A stretch of 64,000 bases of DNA from Spongorhabdus nitratireducens. Its GTDB lineage: Bacteria > Pseudomonadota > Gammaproteobacteria > Pseudomonadales > Endozoicomonadaceae. The notes under the pieces are model-generated. The model saw only the letters and a list, made by a program, of their open reading frames with translations, did no database searches and had not been told where the DNA came from. The stretch is from positions 1 through 64,000 of the forward strand of contig CANDOC010000008.1 in NCBI GenBank assembly GCA_947387575.1. The letters run 5' to 3'. The position numbers and the translations under genes are program-made. Shown here in pieces: positions 25,946 to 35,033 of the stretch (position 1 is its first letter; each line of letters starts with the position of its first letter).

Positions 25946-27114
25946 CAGATCACCACCAGTTCAGCTTCCAGTGCTCCGGCACGTTTCAGTGCCTGCAATA
26001 CGGCCATTAAATCAGTAGGCGTTGCACCTACACTGTTAACAGCATTAATCACATCCTGAAGTGAGCTGCTACCCGGCATCATGACAATGCGTTGTTGCTG
26101 TTCATCGACCTGGATATTGGTTTGAGGCAGCACAACAGTTTTACCCGCCTGTGCACCATCCCCATAATTTGACCCGGGCTGAGACGCCGTCAAACTCTCC
26201 CTGATAGTCACAACCAGATTGCCATGACTGACTGCAGCAGGCTTCACCCGAACATGCTCATTCATGACAACAGTCCCGGAGCGGCTGTTTATAATCACCC
26301 GGGCAGGAGTGCGCCCGATATTAACATCAAGATTTTCCAGCGCGGCCATCCAGACTACCCGCTGACTGGGGTCTGCCGGTGCCGAAATTTCCACAACAGC
26401 ACCATCTAATGCCCATGCAGTTTTAGCTCCATAGATATTATTCACCGACTCAACAATATTGCGGGCCGTGGTAAAGTTCGGACTTTTCAGGCTCAGCACA
26501 ATATTCTGACCGTACTGAAACGAACCCGGCACACTGCGCTCCACGATGCCACCATCAGGAATCCGGCCAACAGTCGGGACATTGGACGTGACACTACTGC
26601 CTGTCTTGCCATCCACACTGTAACCCGAAACCAGCAAGCTTCCCTGGGCAAGTGCATAAACATTCCCATCAGCACCCTTTAACTGGGTCTGCAGCAACAC
26701 GCCTCCTTTCAGGCTTACCGCATCCCCAATAGACGACACGGTAACGTCTATTGACTGACCTGGACGAGTAAAGGGCGGGAGCGTGGCTGTGACTGAAACG
26801 GCTGCTACGTTCTTTAATTTTGGATCTACATTGGACGGTAGTTGAACACCCAACTGCCGCAACATGTTTTTCAGCGACTGGGAGGTAAACTGTGTCTGAC
26901 GTGTTTTATCACCACTGCCATCCAGACCGACAACCAGACCGTAACCAATCAGCTGGTTGGAGCGAACCCCCTGAATATCAACCAGATCCAGTAATTTCCG
27001 GGTGCGATCTGCTGCAACCGATACGGTTGATGACAAGACAATCAGAACGATGCTTAAAAATGTTCCAAATGCCCTGATCTTTTTAAGTGGCATCATGTTA
27101 CCCAAACTTTTCAT
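25945..27114 (-). CDS. flgI: Flagellar P-ring protein FlgI
   Basis: Periplasmic P-ring subunit in the peptidoglycan layer. 389 aa from ATG 27114, which overlaps the flgH stop as TAATG; the frame is open 14 codons further up. Signal peptide IRAFGTFLSIVLIVLSSTVSVAA, then RTRKLLDLVDIQGVRSNQLIGYGLVVGLDGSGDKT, a signature of FlgI. The remaining conserved parts (PQTNIQVDEQQQRIVMM, and SSSLQDVINAVNSVGATPTDLMAVLQALKRAGALEAELVVI) end the protein as usual. Confidence 0.95.
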   Translation of the reverse strand: MKSLGNMMPLKKIRAFGTFLSIVLIVLSSTVSVAADRTRKLLDLVDIQGVRSNQLIGYGLVVGLDGSGDKTRQTQFTSQSLKNMLRQLGVQLPSNVDPKLKNVAAVSVTATLPPFTRPGQSIDVTVSSIGDAVSLKGGVLLQTQLKGADGNVYALAQGSLLVSGYSVDGKTGSSVTSNVPTVGRIPDGGIVERSVPGSFQYGQNIVLSLKSPNFTTARNIVESVNNIYGAKTAWALDGAVVEISAPADPSQRVVWMAALENLDVNIGRTPARVIINSRSGTVVMNEHVRVKPAAVSHGNLVVTIRESLTASQPGSNYGDGAQAGKTVVLPQTNIQVDEQQQRIVMMPGSSSLQDVINAVNSVGATPTDLMAVLQALKRAGALEAELVVI

Positions 27115-27806
27115 TACATCGGGAACCACGGGCTGTTGAAGAATTTGGTTAACCAACCTGCCTCGCTGGCATTCGCCAGTGTTCCGGTGCCGGAGTAGGC
27201 GATGCGGGAATTGGCCATACGCTGAGAGGATACGACGTTATCAGGAGTAATATCTTCCGGTCGCAGCATCCCGGCAATCCGAATATATTCATCTCCCTGG
27301 TTCAGCTTGATCCATTTCTCACCAGCAACCTGCAGGGTGCCATTGGGCATGACTTCCATCACAGTTACAGTAATCGAGCCTGATAGCTGATTACCCTGAC
27401 GACTGGAAGAGCTTCCCTCGAAGGAGCGCTTGCCAGTACCTTTCTGAGCCAACGAGTAACCACTTCCAAAAACACTGGCCATGGTACGCCCGAAGATTGT
27501 CATATCACTCAGGTCCAGGTCGTTATTTTTGTTAAAGTCGGTACCCGCACTTTTGCTGGAGCTGGTGCGTTCTTCCAGTTTGATCGTAAGAATATCACCG
27601 ACCCGGTAAGCCATGCGGTCTTCAAACAGGCTTGCAGTCCGGCCCTGCTGGAACAAACTGCCATGTACAACTGGAGTCTCTTTCGCCGCCGGTAGCTGTG
27701 GAGGTTGCCAGGCTTCATCTCCGGGCTTTGGCGTCTTATCCATAGAACTGCAGCCAGCCAGTATGCAGGCCAGAGCAATAACAAGTATCCCGTCACCAAA
27801 CCGCAT
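27114..27806 (-). CDS. flgH: Flagellar L-ring lipoprotein FlgH
   Basis: Outer-membrane L-ring subunit. 230 aa with a lipobox (ALACILAGCSS, Cys at 19), then typical motifs SLFEDRMAYRVGDILTI, ITVTVMEVMPNGTLQVAGEK and the GMLRPEDITPDNVVSSQRMANSRIAYSGTG signature, ending WLTKFFNSPWFPM. The start follows GAGGGAATAATA. It lies 56 nt after flgG. Confidence 0.95.
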   Translation of the reverse strand: MRFGDGILVIALACILAGCSSMDKTPKPGDEAWQPPQLPAAKETPVVHGSLFQQGRTASLFEDRMAYRVGDILTIKLEERTSSSKSAGTDFNKNNDLDLSDMTIFGRTMASVFGSGYSLAQKGTGKRSFEGSSSSRQGNQLSGSITVTVMEVMPNGTLQVAGEKWIKLNQGDEYIRIAGMLRPEDITPDNVVSSQRMANSRIAYSGTGTLANASEAGWLTKFFNSPWFPM

Positions 27807-27862
27807 TATTATTCCCTCAAGCTTTCCAGAAACAGTTCACCCCGGCAAAAGGTTACTGCTGT

Positions 27863-28648
27863 TTAAAGCGTTTGATTGACGTACTGCATCATTTCGTCAG
27901 TGGCGGAAATCACTTTGGAGTTCATCTCATAACCACGCTGAGCCGTGATCATGGCGACCATCTCTTCCACCATATTGACGTTGGATTTTTCCTGCGCAAA
28001 TTGCTTCAGGGTACCGGTGCCATCTTCTCCTGGAATCGTATCAACGGCTTCACCACTGGCAGGGGACTCACGATATAAATTCATACCGGAAGCCGTAAGA
28101 CCGGCCGGGTTTACAAAATTGGTAACCGTAATCTGGCCCACTTCTTCCGGTTGGGTTTGTCCCTGAATAGACACACTGACGGTTCCATCATTACCAATCG
28201 TTACCGTGGTAGCATTATTTGGAATGGTAATTTCCGGATCCAGCAAGAAACCACCGGCAGAAACCAGAGAACCGTCGGCATTAACATGGAACTGGCCGTT
28301 GCGGGTAAAAGCTGATGTACCGTCCGGCATAGTCAGTTTAAAGAAACCATGCCCGGTAATAGCGACATCCATAGGATTAGTGGTGGTTTCAATCGCTCCG
28401 GTAGTAAATACCTTCTGGGTACCTACTACCCGAACCCCGCTACCCAGCTGCATACCCGCAGGTAAATCACTGTTCTCACCATTGCTGCTACCCGGCTGAC
28501 GCTGAACCTGATAGAACAGGTCTTCAAATACCACCCGGTCTTTCTTGAAGCCGACGGTGTTCACATTGGCCAGGTTATTGGCAATGGTATTGAGCTGGCG
28601 GTCCTGAGCTGTCAGTCCGGTCTGACTTACCCACAGAGCAGGATTCAT
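27863..28648 (-). CDS. flgG: Flagellar distal rod protein FlgG
   Basis: Distal rod subunit, 261 aa, within the usual 260-262 aa. It opens MNPALWVSQTGLTAQDRQLN and has the rod motif NTIANNLANVNTVGFKKDRV, the central GHGFFKLTMPDGT, and the C-terminal VEEMVAMITAQRGYEMNSKVISATDEMMQ. It lies 134 nt after flgF, a longer gap than its neighbours, which contains a short CAGCAG/CTGCTG hairpin. RBS GGAG upstream. Confidence 0.96.
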   Translation of the reverse strand: MNPALWVSQTGLTAQDRQLNTIANNLANVNTVGFKKDRVVFEDLFYQVQRQPGSSNGENSDLPAGMQLGSGVRVVGTQKVFTTGAIETTTNPMDVAITGHGFFKLTMPDGTSAFTRNGQFHVNADGSLVSAGGFLLDPEITIPNNATTVTIGNDGTVSVSIQGQTQPEEVGQITVTNFVNPAGLTASGMNLYRESPASGEAVDTIPGEDGTGTLKQFAQEKSNVNMVEEMVAMITAQRGYEMNSKVISATDEMMQYVNQTL

Positions 28649-28782
28649 CGGGGTTCACTCCACCCGGACAACTGTCTTCTGTCCGGTATTACAATTGATC
28701 TTGTTCGTGTTATCAGCAGTTCACTCTGCTGCACGTCCTGTGTTTTATCGACGCTGGCCTGGTACGTTATCAATCACGTAGC

Positions 28783-29523
28783 CTAGTCACGTAGCAATGC
28801 ATCGCCGGCCTGAGCAATATCATCTGCCGCCCGCATAACTTTTAGTTGCAGTTCAAACTGGCGAGTCAGCGACATATACGACGACATTTCCATCATGGGC
28901 TGGACGTTACTGGACTCAAGGTAGCCGGAAGCAACCTGAACATTTTCGTCCTGATCAGGAATACCGGCTTCAGGGTCTCGGGGTCGAAACAAACTGTCAG
29001 GCCCTTTAACCATCAGATCGGGTGGATTGACCAGTTTGAGCTGTGCCAGTTCGACCAGGTTGGTAGCCTCATCTCCCTGACCAACAATACTGATCATGCC
29101 GTTCTCACCAATCACCAACTTGTCATATTCAGGAATATCAATCGGGCCATCAGCACCCATCACTTGCAACCCATGTCTGTTCACCAGACGACCATCAGCA
29201 TCAACATGGAAACTGCCTGCCCGGGTATATGCTTCCTGCCCATTGGCATCTTCAACAGCAAACCAGCCATCAGTATTCAGTGCCACATCCAGTTCACCGC
29301 CGGTAAACTCGAGCGTACCGGTACGGGTATCGACAAAAGACTCACCTACACCGGCCATTACCCTGGACTGCCAGCCGTCGCCCTCTACCTGTTTAGCAAC
29401 AGCTGTCGCAAAGTCAGCGCGATAACCCAGGGTATTCATGTTGGCCAGGTTTGAGGTGTGCTGACGCTGCATCAGCAACGTTCGACTTGCACCACTCATA
29501 GCGGTATAGACGAGTCTATCCAT
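28783..29523 (-). CDS. flgF: Flagellar proximal rod protein FlgF
   Basis: Proximal rod subunit, 246 aa, typical length. Rod motif TSNLANMNTLGYRADFA near residue 27; the middle contains GGELDVALNTDGWFAVED; the C-terminus has SSNVQPMMEMSSYMSLTRQFELQLKVMRAADDIA as expected. RBS GGAAGC before ATG 29523. It follows flgE by 19 nt in the flgBCDEFGHIJ unit. Confidence 0.95.
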   Translation of the reverse strand: MDRLVYTAMSGASRTLLMQRQHTSNLANMNTLGYRADFATAVAKQVEGDGWQSRVMAGVGESFVDTRTGTLEFTGGELDVALNTDGWFAVEDANGQEAYTRAGSFHVDADGRLVNRHGLQVMGADGPIDIPEYDKLVIGENGMISIVGQGDEATNLVELAQLKLVNPPDLMVKGPDSLFRPRDPEAGIPDQDENVQVASGYLESSNVQPMMEMSSYMSLTRQFELQLKVMRAADDIAQAGDALLRD

Positions 29524-29542
29524 GTTTCAGCTTCCGTTCCGG

Positions 29543-30748
29543 TTAAACACTCTGCAACAGTGTTTGGGTAAGACTATTACTGGTTGTGATCATCTTGGCA
29601 TTGGCCTGATAGGCACTCTGCACTACAACCATATTGACCAGTTCTTTAGCCTGATCCACATTGGACTGTTCAACAGCACCGGCAATAGTACTGCCCAAAC
29701 CTGCTGTATTTGGTAAGCCATAGAGTGCTGCACCGGAATCCCGGGATGCGACCCAGGTAGTGTCACCGTTCTGTTCCAGACCATTGGGGTTGGCGAAATC
29801 TGCCAGAACAACAGCGCCCATCATTCGACGTTCGCCGTTACTGTATTGGGCATATATTTTCCCTTCCTTACTGATTTCAATGCCCTGATAACTACCAGAA
29901 GGGTTACCATTCTGCTTGTTGGTGTTCACAGAAAAGTCTGACCCGAATTGAGTGAAGGAAGACACATCCATGGCCACCTTCAGTGGAGCTGCACCACCCG
30001 GCAGAGAACCTGTCAGGTCAACAGTTTTCTTACTGGTATCACCATCAATGCTGGCCAGGCTGCCATTTTCATTGAACTTGAGGTCAGCAGTGCCGATTTC
30101 ATCTTTGCCGACCATATAGTGAACATCCCAGCTGTTATCGCCCTTTTTTACATAATAAGCGGTAACCGTATGGGAATTACCCTGACTGTCATATACCTGG
30201 GTTGAGCTGGTGCTGTTATAAGAGGCCGGATTAGAGGAATCAAACGTATCAACTTTTGGTTTGTCCTGACGAGAATCCAGGTTAATGCCCAGCTCAATGG
30301 ATGAGGTTGGTTTGGCAGGCATATCACTATTGCTGACTTTCAGATCCTGTGGTGCACCAGTAACCAGATTGCCATTCGCATCGGCTGGATAGCCTTGAAC
30401 CCGCAATCCCTGGTTGTTAACCAGATAGTTATCCTTATCCATTTCAAAATGGCCGGCACGACTGTAGACCAGCTGACCACTCGCATCCTCAAGAACAAAA
30501 AAGCCATCGCCCTTGATAGCCATGTCGGTTTTACTGGATGTGTAGTTTATATTCCCCTGGCTCATATTCTGGGAGACATCGGCAACATAAACACCACCAC
30601 CGGAACCACCAGAAGTATATAGATCAGCAAACTGAGCAGACATTGCCTTGTAGCCCGTAGTGCTGGTGTTGGCAATATTGTTGCTGATGTAGTCCATGCT
30701 TCGGGAAGCACTGTTCAGACCGCTAATCGCTGTATAAAGGCTTGGCAT
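29543..30748 (-). CDS. flgE: Flagellar hook protein FlgE
   Basis: Hook subunit of 401 aa. N-terminus SLYTAISGLNSASRSMDYIS with NNIANTSTTGYKAMSAQFAD; the DKNGFFVL-like GDGFFVLEDASGQLVYSRAG; the D2 domain containing TSSTQVYDSQGNSHTVTAYYVK; and the C-terminal helix QSNVDQAKELVNMVVVQSAYQANAKMITTSNSLTQTLLQSV. Clear FlgE. RBS GGAGAAG before ATG 30748. The hook-length ruler FliK is not encoded in this window. Confidence 0.96.
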   Translation of the reverse strand: MPSLYTAISGLNSASRSMDYISNNIANTSTTGYKAMSAQFADLYTSGGSGGGVYVADVSQNMSQGNINYTSSKTDMAIKGDGFFVLEDASGQLVYSRAGHFEMDKDNYLVNNQGLRVQGYPADANGNLVTGAPQDLKVSNSDMPAKPTSSIELGINLDSRQDKPKVDTFDSSNPASYNSTSSTQVYDSQGNSHTVTAYYVKKGDNSWDVHYMVGKDEIGTADLKFNENGSLASIDGDTSKKTVDLTGSLPGGAAPLKVAMDVSSFTQFGSDFSVNTNKQNGNPSGSYQGIEISKEGKIYAQYSNGERRMMGAVVLADFANPNGLEQNGDTTWVASRDSGAALYGLPNTAGLGSTIAGAVEQSNVDQAKELVNMVVVQSAYQANAKMITTSNSLTQTLLQSV

Positions 30749-30798
30749 TTACTCTTCTCCGGAATACTCAATGTGAAACATGACAACAGGCTGGGCCA

Positions 30799-31635
30799 CT
30801 ATCCATTTCCGGACAGTGCCAAAGCTGCAGGCCCCGGTGGCAAGGCCCGGGCGCTCTGGTCAGAGCCAAATGCAGCTTTCTGAAGAGCAGATAAATGCTC
30901 CGGTGGTACAAAGAAAGGGTTGGCTCCTACCGGTGCTGCCATATTTTGCACTCCTGCAGGAGCCGGGCTATTGGCAGGCTTACCCTCGACTTCAAGTAAC
31001 AGCGACAGAGGAACAAGACCAATATCATCAACATCCACCAGGATTTCCTTGCCATTGCCAGGAATAACCACACTGTTGACAACAGAGCGCTGAGCCACGG
31101 CCACTTCTGTTTTCTGGCCACCGCTTTCCATCATTGCTTCAAAGCGATATTTGCCTGGTTTGAGGGGTTCTTTCAGCTTATCCAGGTTAAAGTCAACCGG
31201 TCCCCCTTTGGTCTGGGCCCCCAGTTCCAGAGAGGTAACCAGCTTGTCATTCTCGTCATAGATTTTCAGCGTTACATCATCAGCAGCACCGGGCATCATG
31301 ACCTGCCCATCGACCGGAGGATCACCTTCATCAACATTGAAGGTATTAGCTACCACTACGACCTGCTGGCCAACAAGACTGTGGGCATAGAGAGACTGGG
31401 ATGAATACATTTGCTTGCGCAGTGCTTCGACTGAAGCCTGGGTCTCGGATGCGCTGGCGACCATACTCAGATTGGACAGTTGAGTTACAATCTCCGAGCT
31501 GCTCATAGGCTCGGTCGGATCCTGATGTTTCATCTGGGTCAGTAGCAGTTGCATGAAAGCATCTGAATCGAGGGGGTTGCTACTGCTGCCAGATGCTGCA
31601 TTATTTGATGAGCCATTAACGCTGCTAACGTCCAT
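30799..31635 (-). CDS. flgD: Flagellar hook-capping protein FlgD
   Basis: Scaffold needed for hook assembly, 278 aa. The N-terminal family signature LDSDAFMQLLLTQMKHQDPTEPMSSSEIVTQLSNLSMV is clear; the middle (95-210) is the beta-rich FlgD domain. A C-terminal Pro/Ala-rich tail of about 50 residues (MAAPVGANPFFVPPEHLSA and on) extends beyond the usual ~225 aa. It follows flgC by 4 nt. Confidence 0.93.
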   Translation of the reverse strand: MDVSSVNGSSNNAASGSSSNPLDSDAFMQLLLTQMKHQDPTEPMSSSEIVTQLSNLSMVASASETQASVEALRKQMYSSQSLYAHSLVGQQVVVVANTFNVDEGDPPVDGQVMMPGAADDVTLKIYDENDKLVTSLELGAQTKGGPVDFNLDKLKEPLKPGKYRFEAMMESGGQKTEVAVAQRSVVNSVVIPGNGKEILVDVDDIGLVPLSLLLEVEGKPANSPAPAGVQNMAAPVGANPFFVPPEHLSALQKAAFGSDQSARALPPGPAALALSGNG

Positions 31636-31639
31636 CGTC

Positions 31640-32071
31640 TCAGCTTCCCAGTGTCAGCAGGCGTTCCTGCATTTTGCGAGCTCCGTTCATAACCTCAATG
31701 CTGGTCTGGAAACTGCTGGATGCAGACATCATGTCAGCCATTTCCTCAACGACATTGACGTTGGGGTAGTAAACTTCGCCACTTTCATTGGCCAGTGGGT
31801 GACCCGGCATGTTGCGCACTTCCAGGGGGGCTTCGCTATCAACAATATCCACCAGTTTTACACTGTATACGCCTTCACCCTGGCTCTTTCCGAAGCCTTT
31901 TTTGGCATCTTCCAGTACGGCAGCAAATATCGGCTTTTTAGCACGATAGGTATCACCCTCTGCTTCACCCGTAGACTCAGCGTTGGCCAGGTTACTGGCT
32001 ACAGTGTTCAGGCGCAGGCTCTGAGCACTCATGGCAGAACCTGCAATATCGAAGATAGTTCCCAGCGACAT
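31640..32071 (-). CDS. flgC: Flagellar proximal rod protein FlgC
   Basis: Proximal rod subunit, 143 aa. FDIAGSAMSAQSLRLNTVASNLANAEST at the N-terminus and GEVYYPNVNVVEEMADMMSASSSFQTSIEVMNGARKM at the C-terminus are characteristic. RBS AGAAGGA precedes ATG 32071. It follows flgB by 46 nt. Confidence 0.95.
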   Translation of the reverse strand: MSLGTIFDIAGSAMSAQSLRLNTVASNLANAESTGEAEGDTYRAKKPIFAAVLEDAKKGFGKSQGEGVYSVKLVDIVDSEAPLEVRNMPGHPLANESGEVYYPNVNVVEEMADMMSASSSFQTSIEVMNGARKMQERLLTLGS

Positions 32072-32117
32072 ACCGTAATCCTTCTACTTATTCCTTTACT
32101 TTCCCCTAAACAATGGT

Positions 32118-32507
32118 TTATTCACCATTGATAGCCCGGGCCAGCCCTTTGAATTTCTTGTTCAGAAAGGTAAAGCTGGTGTCATAACTCATGCGGTTGC
32201 GGGCCCACTTGGCTTGCTGCTGACCGATATCAACTGTGTTGCCATCAGCAGAAGGTTGCAGTGCTTCGTCTTCAACGAGACCGGAAGCAGATGCTCCGCC
32301 ACCTAAAGACATATGCTTCTCGTTAGTCCGGGTTAGCTGAAGCCCCTGCTTCTGTTGTTTCAGCATCTGACTGAAATCAACATCCTTGGCCTTGAACCCC
32401 GGGGTATCAACATTGGCGATATTACTGGCAAGCACTTCAGCCCGCTGGCTTCTCATTTCAAGAGCCTGAGGGTGAATGCCCAAAGCCTTATCAAAACTGA
32501 TGGCCAT
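32118..32507 (-). CDS. flgB: Flagellar proximal rod protein FlgB
   Basis: First gene of the flgBCDEFGHIJ unit, 129 aa, encoding a proximal rod subunit. LGIHPQALEMRSQRAEVLASNIANVDTPGFKAKDVDF is the rod signature, and the C-terminus ARNRMSYDTSFTFLNKKFKGLARAI is typical. RBS CAAGGTG before ATG 32507. A sigma-54-type promoter lies about 95 nt upstream. Confidence 0.95.
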   Translation of the reverse strand: MAISFDKALGIHPQALEMRSQRAEVLASNIANVDTPGFKAKDVDFSQMLKQQKQGLQLTRTNEKHMSLGGGASASGLVEDEALQPSADGNTVDIGQQQAKWARNRMSYDTSFTFLNKKFKGLARAINGE

Positions 32508-32934
32508 TACAGCACCTTGAGTAGTTACAGCTAAAAGTCACAGCGAGCAGTCATTCGAGCGGCGTTGTAAACTTTGCAAAAACACGATCAGTACGACAAA
32601 AAGCAAACGGTATGCCAAAAAAATTGCACACAGGATAGAAACACAACAAAAAGGAAAGAATATTTATCTTAAATACCAAGACTTTGAGTCGACTACTGTT
32701 GGTACAGCGGAAACAGACATTCAGAGTTTCAAGTACAGCCCCCTCACTCTCATATTTATTCACTTCTCAGGCTTAACCGGAAACTCGGGAGGAACAATTT
32801 TTCCCTGATTTTTTCAGATTCTTGTCACTTTTTTCCGGAACAGTTAGCGGCACATATATACAGACATACAGATAGTGAGCAATTAACCGTAGAATACGAC
32901 GAAATCTGTATAAAGAGATAAAACGTATATCTCC
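32508..32934. other. Divergent promoter region between flgB and flgA
   Basis: About 430 nt of AT-rich DNA serving both flgB (minus) and flgA (plus). It contains the sigma-54-like site at 32602-32618 facing flgB. For flgA I see no obvious conserved promoter or strong ribosome site. No open frame in it has coding character. Confidence 0.5.
32602..32618 (-). promoter_or_regulatory. Sigma-54 (-24/-12) promoter for flgB
   Basis: On the minus strand the sequence TTGGCATACCGTTTGCT matches the -24/-12 consensus (TGGCAC-N5-TTGC): GG and GC are 10 bases apart and only one -24 base differs. It points to flgB, about 95 nt upstream of its start. A sigma-54 activator gene (flrC) is encoded in the same cluster. 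Confidence 0.65.
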
Positions 32935-33672
32935 ATGAAAAAGCATGCCCTTTTTGTAGTGGCCCTGATTTGGACACTGCTGGCTCCTGCAGCATTTCCG
33001 GTTTTTGCTGAAACAGCGCCTGACAGAGCTGCTGATTTTGCAACCCAGATTAGACATGCAGTGATAGCTGCAGTAGAACCACTGGCATCACTACAAGCAA
33101 AACAAGTAAATGCCAGCCGTTTCCAGGTGATACCCAAGCCTCTGGGAAGCCGGCTCAACCTGACTGCATGCAATGCTCCCCTGAGCGTAGAATTGCTATC
33201 AAGCCAGTCAAAGGGTGTGCAGAAACTAAAAGTCAGTTGTGACAGTCCGAAGCGGTGGAAAATTCACACTCAGGCAAGAATAGAAGTTATGGCTCAGGTG
33301 CTGTTCAGTAATACGACACTACCAAGTGGTAGCAGGGTAGATGCAGACCAGATCAGCTATCAGGAAATGGATGTAACCAAACTGAAGCGAGGCTATCTTA
33401 CTCGTCCAGAGCAACTGCAAAACAAGACCGTTCGCCGAACTGTTCGCCCGAACACCCTGCTCACACCGGGATTGTTACGTGATGCGATACTGATCAAACG
33501 TGGCGACAGAATAACTATCTCATCGGGGACAACAGGTATTATTGTACAAATGACCGGGGTCGCGTTGGAGGATGGCGCAGCAGGAAAGCAAATTCGGGTA
33601 AAAAATATTTCCAGCGGAAAAGTTGTTCATGGACGGGTTCAGGATGCAGCAACTGTAGTCACGGGTAGCTGA
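32935..33672 (+). CDS. flgA: Flagellar P-ring assembly chaperone FlgA
   Basis: Periplasmic chaperone for FlgI assembly, 245 aa. A signal peptide (KKHALFVVALIWTLLAPAAFPVFA) is followed by the SAF domain and a conserved FlgA C-terminus: SYQEMDVTKLKRGYLTRPEQLQNKTVRRTVRPNTLLTPGLLR, then IKRGDRITISSGTTGIIVQMTGVALEDGAAGKQIRVKNISSGKVVHGRV. Transcribed divergently from flgB. A small inverted repeat (TGTAGTCA/TGACTACA, 33654-33677) overlaps its stop. Confidence 0.93.
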   Translation: MKKHALFVVALIWTLLAPAAFPVFAETAPDRAADFATQIRHAVIAAVEPLASLQAKQVNASRFQVIPKPLGSRLNLTACNAPLSVELLSSQSKGVQKLKVSCDSPKRWKIHTQARIEVMAQVLFSNTTLPSGSRVDADQISYQEMDVTKLKRGYLTRPEQLQNKTVRRTVRPNTLLTPGLLRDAILIKRGDRITISSGTTGIIVQMTGVALEDGAAGKQIRVKNISSGKVVHGRVQDAATVVTGS

Positions 33673-33679
33673 CTACAAG

Positions 33680-34072
33680 TCATTCAGGGGTCGGCTCCAG
33701 ATCAAGACCCCACCCGTCAAACGAATGTGGGGAATAGCCATTATTGGGATAAGTCACTGGAACTTGTGACTCTTTATCTACATCCCATTTGAAGCCTACA
33801 CCTCTAACACCAGATCCAGTGCGATTGGGCAGGTTCTTCCGATGGTTTCGGGCCTCTTCGGCCTTGTTATTGTTGATTTCTCTGGCATCTTCAGATCGCG
33901 CACCCTGATTGACATACACCTCCAGCGCTGAGTCACGGCTACCCGATTCTCTCCAGTCAGCACCAAATACCCACAGAGGTAAGAGAGCAAGTAGCGTACA
34001 GGCAAGCTTACTTGCACGAGATAATAATCTGGTGCTGAAATCGGCTCTACTGACCCTACTGGCTGTTTTCAC
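33680..34072 (-). CDS. Small exported protein of unknown function
   Basis: 130 aa, convergent with flgA (8 nt apart) and divergent from flgM. The N-terminus has a basic stretch then LACTLLALLPLWVFGA, likely a signal peptide cleaved near residue 38. The mature ~90 residues are polar and acidic, with DSALEVYVNQGARSEDARE and RNHRKNLPNR and a conserved-looking GVGFKWDVDKESQVPVTYP patch. I recognise no domain. Its place inside the flagellar cluster may mean a flagellar role, but nothing in the sequence shows it. Confidence 0.5.
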   Translation of the reverse strand: MKTASRVSRADFSTRLLSRASKLACTLLALLPLWVFGADWRESGSRDSALEVYVNQGARSEDAREINNNKAEEARNHRKNLPNRTGSGVRGVGFKWDVDKESQVPVTYPNNGYSPHSFDGWGLDLEPTPE

Positions 34073-34260
34073 TACATCACTCGATATCAGCTGATTTCAG
34101 AACCAATATAGACCAGTGCAATCCCTAATCGTTCAACCAAGTCACGTATACCATTATGATGCTGACTACGGTTTAATCCTGTGTTTCAAATGTCGACTTC
34201 TGCAGAGACAGAAGAGTTTTGATCATCATCCCCGTTAAGAGTGCAGCACGGTAAAAGAAT

Positions 34261-34551
34261 ATGGACAGCAGTCGAATTTCAGGTTCTCCGCAACCGGGCA
34301 TTTTCAGCACTGGCAAGAAAACAACCCGAAAGCAGCACTCCAAGACAGGTGTGGAAGGTGATGCTGTCAACCTGAGCGAGGACATGCAGTCACTGCAACA
34401 GGCTTCTGCTGCGGCTCACAATGCACCGGAAATAGACGAGGCTAAAGTAGCCGAGATTCGCAGTGCTATTGCCCGCGGAGAGCTGCAAATCAACGCCGAA
34501 CGGCTGGCACAGAAAATGCTTGATCTGGAGGAATCCCTGTTCGGGAAATAA
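34261..34551 (+). CDS. flgM: Anti-sigma-28 factor FlgM
   Basis: Negative regulator that binds sigma-28 until exported through the finished hook. 96 aa, the usual length. Disordered Ser/Gly/Lys-rich N-terminus (about 1-40), then helices with VNLSEDMQSLQQASAAAHNAPEIDEAKVAEIRSAIARGELQINAERLAQKMLDLEESL, matching the C-terminal sigma-binding part. Its sigma-28 partner is not in this window. It is 17 nt upstream of flgN. No strong ribosome site is visible ahead of ATG 34261. Confidence 0.9.
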   Translation: MDSSRISGSPQPGIFSTGKKTTRKQHSKTGVEGDAVNLSEDMQSLQQASAAAHNAPEIDEAKVAEIRSAIARGELQINAERLAQKMLDLEESLFGK

Positions 34552-34568
34552 CTTCAGGAAACACAATC

Positions 34569-35033
34569 ATGAGACTGTTCATTGAATCACTTGATCAGGA
34601 CATCAGGCAGTTTCGTACTCTGACCCAGCACCTCGAAGCCCAGCAAAGAGCTATCCTTGACCGGGACACAAAGGCAATGGATCAACTCAATCCCCGTATT
34701 GAAACCCTGGCTTCAGATCTTGCTGCCAGCGCTTATCGCCGTAGTGTCCTGCTAAAAAAACATCACATGCCACTCAGCAGGGAAGGCATCAGCCAACTGT
34801 TTTCCAAGGCACGTCCGCAGCTACAACATAAAGTGCTGCAATGCTGGGATGAACTGACACTGATACATGAACAGTGCCGGGCAATTAATGAACGTAATGG
34901 TCGACTGTTGTCACTGCAACAGCAAACCATTAACAAGATACTGAATGGCGGGCAGACCCAAATGTCTGCCGGATATACTGCTGACGGTCACGACATGTCA
35001 GATAATTCTTCGCTGTCTCTGGCCCGCGCCTGA
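34569..35033 (+). CDS. flgN: Flagellar export chaperone FlgN
   Basis: Cytosolic chaperone for FlgK and FlgL, 154 aa and almost entirely helical. Its place right after flgM, a good ribosome site (CAGGAAAC) and the helical pattern (FIESLDQDIRQFRTLTQHLEAQQRAILDRDTKAMDQLN) support the call. The last 46 nt overlap the fliJ 3' end on the opposite strand. Confidence 0.78.
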   Translation: MRLFIESLDQDIRQFRTLTQHLEAQQRAILDRDTKAMDQLNPRIETLASDLAASAYRRSVLLKKHHMPLSREGISQLFSKARPQLQHKVLQCWDELTLIHEQCRAINERNGRLLSLQQQTINKILNGGQTQMSAGYTADGHDMSDNSSLSLARA

